A stretch of 64,000 bases of DNA. Origin: Martinezella dioscoreae (GTDB lineage Bacteria > Pseudomonadota > Alphaproteobacteria > Rhizobiales > Rhizobiaceae). Below the pieces are notes generated by a model. The model was not told the origin of the DNA and did not search any database. It saw nothing but the letters and a program-made list of their open reading frames with translations. Position numbers and translations under genes: made by a program. The number at the start of each line of letters is the position of its first letter. Within the stretch, counting starts at the first letter, position 1. Location: the NCBI RefSeq assembly GCF_009176305.1, contig NZ_BLAJ01000005.1:124001-188000 (forward strand), written 5' to 3'. This document shows positions 61,247 to 64,000 of this stretch, one piece after another.

Positions 61247-61968
61247 GCCTGGTCCTTCTTCTTGGGCGTTTTAGGCGTCGCCTTGCTGGCTGTAGCAGTC
61301 GGACGCTTCCTGGGAGCTGGGGGCGTCTTCTCTACGGCAGCAGCGACCGCGACCTTGCGCTGGGCTCGCTTTGGTTTTTCCGTGACGACGGGCGTCTGGA
61401 CGGCGGCAGCCGCAACATCCTCGGTCTTTGCCGGGGCTTTAGCGCGAGGTTTACGAGGGGCCTTCGGCTTCTCTACTGCGTCATTCACAGCGGCCACCGG
61501 CTGAGGGACGACTGCTGCCACCGCCTCTGGAGCCGCCGCTGGCGACGGATCGCTCGAAACGGCAGGCATTGTGGATGTGGCCGCAAGTGCTTCCGGCAGG
61601 CCGGACGTCACACCCGGAACCGGCTCGGACGGCAATGGTGTCGCGGCCGGGGCCGCTTTATCCGGTGTTGCCGCACGCTGCAGGTCAGCCTTTATCTCAT
61701 TGCCCATTTCGCGCAGCGGGTTCATGGCTTCCCGCAACGAATTGACCGGATTGAGCTTCTGCGCATCGGCAATCGTCTGGCGCACATCATCCAGATCCGC
61801 CTCGCGCATGGCTTCGTCGAACTGAGCGCGGAATTCGCCAGCGACCTTCCTGGCCCGCGCCGTCATCTTACCGATGGTCCGCAATGTCGACGGCAACTCC
61901 TTGGGGCCGATCACCACCAAGGCCACGACGCCAATAACCACCAGCTCGGACCAGCCTATATCGAACAT
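61243..61968 (-). CDS. tatB: Twin-arginine translocase subunit TatB
   Basis: 241 residues. One N-terminal helix (DIGWSELVVIGVVALVVIGP) is followed by the amphipathic helix KELPSTLRTIGKMTARARKV. The long C-terminal region (from about 110) is Pro/Ala/Lys-rich, ending TATASKATPKTPKKKDQA. That is much longer than the E. coli TatB tail (171 residues). The order tatA-tatB-tatC is standard. Confidence 0.95.
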   Translation of the reverse strand: MFDIGWSELVVIGVVALVVIGPKELPSTLRTIGKMTARARKVAGEFRAQFDEAMREADLDDVRQTIADAQKLNPVNSLREAMNPLREMGNEIKADLQRAATPDKAAPAATPLPSEPVPGVTSGLPEALAATSTMPAVSSDPSPAAAPEAVAAVVPQPVAAVNDAVEKPKAPRKPRAKAPAKTEDVAAAAVQTPVVTEKPKRAQRKVAVAAAVEKTPPAPRKRPTATASKATPKTPKKKDQA

Positions 61969-62022
61969 GCAAAGGCTCCTGGGCTAACGGCAAGCCTTTC
62001 AGCTTGCGCCTGCCCGACATGA

Positions 62023-62229
62023 TTACTTCGTTTCGTCAGCCTTATGCTCGACCGTACGGGACGCCGTCGACGCGGATGTCGACGTATCTTCGTCGTCGTT
62101 CATGCCCTTCTTGAAGCTCTTGATGCCCTTGGCGACATCACCCATCAGCTCCGGGATCTTTCCACGGCCGAACAACAACAGCGCGATGGCCAGGACGATG
62201 AGCCAGTGCCATATGCTTAGAGAACCCAT
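62023..62229 (-). CDS. tatA: Twin-arginine translocase subunit TatA
   Basis: 68 residues. It has one membrane helix and the amphipathic helix GRGKIPELMGDVAKGIKSFK typical of TatA. GGGAG lies 8 bases before the ATG at 62229. It is first in tatABC. Confidence 0.96.
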   Translation of the reverse strand: MGSLSIWHWLIVLAIALLLFGRGKIPELMGDVAKGIKSFKKGMNDDEDTSTSASTASRTVEHKADETK

Positions 62230-62473
62230 TGCTTTAACTCCCAATTACAGTGTCTTTTCGATGTAAGACGTTTGCGGATGTTTTTCAAACACCAAAATGC
62301 AATGCATCCACGCATATCGGGATGACAAGCGCCGATGCGGGCGATCAAGCGTCTCCAAGCCGAGAGGATGATTGTTATATTCGCACCCGCTGATGGCGAA
62401 AGAGAGACTTTGCCGGCAGTTTCGCGAAAATCCGCAGATAGGGTTGCAACCCCTTGAACGAGCCGGCCAACGC

Positions 62474-63199
62474 TCAATCGCTGGAGCTTGCGCCGCTCGG
62501 CGGCAGGATGCCGAGTTCCTCCAGATCCATCTGCGTGATCGGATCTTCGTCTTCGGTCAACTCGTCGCTCATCAACGGCGAGGGAATGTTGAAATTGGCC
62601 GGAATCCGGCCTGACAACAACCCCGCCCCCTTCAACTCTTCGAGACCGGGCAGATCGCGCAGCTCTTCGAGACCGAAATGATCGAGGAAATCGCGCGTCG
62701 TGCCAAGGGTCACCGGTCGCCCCGGCGTGCGGCGACGGCCACGGAAGCGGACCCAACCAGACTCCATAAGAACGTCAAGCGTGCCCTTGGAGGTCTGCAC
62801 GCCTCTGATATCCTCGATCTCGGCGCGTGTGACAGGCTGATGGTAAGCGATAATGGCCAGCACCTCCAGCGCCGCACGCGACAGCTTGCGCACCTCGCTC
62901 TCGTCGCGCCGGATCACGAAGGAGAGATCCGCGGCCGTGCGAAAGGCCCAGGCGCCATCCACCTGGACGAGATTGACGCCGCGCATGGCGTAATCGGCCT
63001 TGAGTTTCTGCATGATGGCGGGAATATCGACCCCACGCGCCACGCGCTCCGCAATGAAGGCCTCGGAAACCGGCTGCGCTGAGGCGAAGACCAGCGCTTC
63101 GGCAATCCGCTCGGCCTCGCTCAGTCGACGATCGTCTACATCGGGCGCTTCCGCCTCGTGCTCCACATGCTGCTGCTGCTCGTCGTCCGGTTCAGTCAC
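62474..63199 (-). CDS. scpB: Segregation and condensation protein B
   Basis: 241 residues from the GTG at 63199, with AGGA 6 bases upstream. Winged-helix pairs (ERIAEALVFASAQPVSEAFI, VLAIIAYHQPVTRAEIEDIR GV) match ScpB, partner of Smc and ScpA. Starts 13 bases after scpA ends. The C-terminal 40 residues are acidic. Confidence 0.93.
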   Translation of the reverse strand: MTEPDDEQQQHVEHEAEAPDVDDRRLSEAERIAEALVFASAQPVSEAFIAERVARGVDIPAIMQKLKADYAMRGVNLVQVDGAWAFRTAADLSFVIRRDESEVRKLSRAALEVLAIIAYHQPVTRAEIEDIRGVQTSKGTLDVLMESGWVRFRGRRRTPGRPVTLGTTRDFLDHFGLEELRDLPGLEELKGAGLLSGRIPANFNIPSPLMSDELTEDEDPITQMDLEELGILPPSGASSSD

Positions 63200-63212
63200 G
63201 CGCTTTCCTGCC

Positions 63213-64000
63213 CTATTCCGCTGCTTCCAGTGACGAATGCTTCGGCCCGCGCCGCATGTAAAGCGGCTGAAACGCGCCTTCCTGGCGAATTTCCAGCTGC
63301 CCTTCGCGCACCAGCTCCAGCGATGCCGCAAAGGCGCTGGCAATCGCCGTCACCCGCTCGCTCGAAGTCGTCATGTAACTCAGCAGGTAATGTTCCAAGG
63401 CCGTCCAATCGGTGATTTCGCCGATCATTCTGTCCAGAATAACGCGGGCATCGGCCAGCGACCAGACACGGCGCTTCTCGATCGTTACCTGGGTCACGGC
63501 CTGACGCTGACGCAGGCTCGCATAGGCGGTGAGCAGATCATAGAGGCTGGCATCGAAGGCGGATTGGCGTCGATCCGGAATATGTTCCGGCGCGCCACGC
63601 GCGAAGATATCGCGGCCGAGGCGGTTGCGATTGACAAGATCGGTAGCAGCATCGCGCATGGCTTCCAGCCGCTTCAGGCGGAAGGCGAGCGTCGCCGCCA
63701 TCTCCTCGCCGGTCGGTCCGTCTTCCTTGCTCTGCTGCGGGATCAGCAGCTTGGATTTCAGATAGGCGAGCCAAGCGGCCATGACGAGATAATCGGCCGC
63801 AAGCTCGATGCGGATACGCCGCGCACTCTCGATGAACTGAAGATACTGTTCGGCCAGCGCTAGAACGGAGATACGGGACAGATCGACCTTCTGGTTGCGT
63901 GCCAAATGCAGCAGCAGATCAAGCGGTCCTTCAAAGCCGGCGAGGTCGACGACAAGCGACGGCTCGTGCGAGCCGCGCTGTGTCTCACCCTCCTGCCAGA
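63213..64000 (-). CDS. scpA: Segregation and condensation protein A, 5' end outside window
   Basis: At least 262 residues visible. The kleisin N-terminal region FEGPLDLLLHLARNQKVDLS is clear, read from the upstream in-frame sequence WQEGETQRGSHEPSLVVDLA. The C-terminus ends PKHSSLEAAE. MARNQK-like starts are internal, so the gene begins beyond 64000. ScpA bridges Smc heads with ScpB in chromosome condensation. Confidence 0.94.
   Translation of the reverse strand, partial: WQEGETQRGSHEPSLVVDLAGFEGPLDLLLHLARNQKVDLSRISVLALAEQYLQFIESARRIRIELAADYLVMAAWLAYLKSKLLIPQQSKEDGPTGEEMAATLAFRLKRLEAMRDAATDLVNRNRLGRDIFARGAPEHIPDRRQSAFDASLYDLLTAYASLRQRQAVTQVTIEKRRVWSLADARVILDRMIGEITDWTALEHYLLSYMTTSSERVTAIASAFAASLELVREGQLEIRQEGAFQPLYMRRGPKHSSLEAAE

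Overview
The window looks like chromosomal housekeeping DNA from an alphaproteobacterium of the Rhizobiales, most likely Rhizobium or a close relative. The evidence is the metC-aapJQMP arrangement, a RIME-type repeat, class I PHA synthase plus phasin, EipB, NlpD-like/pcm/surE/serS/tatCBA/scpBA synteny, a one-polypeptide SecDF, and many GTG/TTG starts with good Shine-Dalgarno sequences. I see no prophage, insertion sequence, plasmid origin or CRISPR array. These assignments rest on reading motifs and synteny by eye, without database searches.

Layout. 1-1216: rpsB and the start of tsf (minus). 1406-5897: a four-gene minus-strand cluster of TelA, a vWA-fused binding-protein lipoprotein, XpaC-like protein and a second binding protein, interrupted by a RIME-like repeat. 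6101-10031: EipB, then RidA, a GDPD phosphodiesterase, a FemAB-like acyltransferase and a HIT protein. 10140-15234: clpA-clpS, phasin, DUF3126 protein and cysE. 15311-18538: enoyl-CoA hydratase homologue, alpha/beta hydrolase, zf-CHCC protein and FAD monooxygenase. 18539-24364: metC divergent from the aapJQMP amino-acid ABC transporter. 24606-30947: a hidden small membrane protein, tRNA-Arg, NDUFS4-like subunit, tRNA-Pro, a cold-shock/DUF192 pair, gloA, a lipoprotein, three tRNA-Glu genes and recJ. 31002-42141: hom, an aminotransferase, a lipoprotein, phaC, sfsA, map, radC, a dual-specificity phosphatase, sthA and a PhyH-type dioxygenase. 42283-46033: trigger factor, tRNA-Leu and a GDYXXLXY/DUF2157 membrane pair. 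46362-47498: an sRNA with three anti-Shine-Dalgarno loops followed by two DUF1127 microproteins. 47780-64000: a VOC protein, trmFO, then an envelope/translocation block (NDUFAF6-like, NDUFAF3-like, secDF, yajC, DUF815 ATPase, degenerate LytM protein, pcm, surE, serS, tatC, tatB, tatA, scpB, scpA).

Functional themes. Protein export and envelope integrity dominate: Sec, Tat, EipB, LytM factor and lipoproteins. Complex I recurs: NDUFS4-like and zf-CHCC (NDUFS6-like) subunits and two assembly-factor homologues next to secDF. PHB storage is represented by phaC and by a phasin whose upstream region carries two inverted PhaR-type sites. Protein quality control is represented by ClpAS, trigger factor, Map and Pcm. 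The most interesting items are the anti-SD sRNA with tandem DUF1127 genes, the TelA/XpaC/vWA/binding-protein cluster, and the conserved complex I assembly-Sec linkage.
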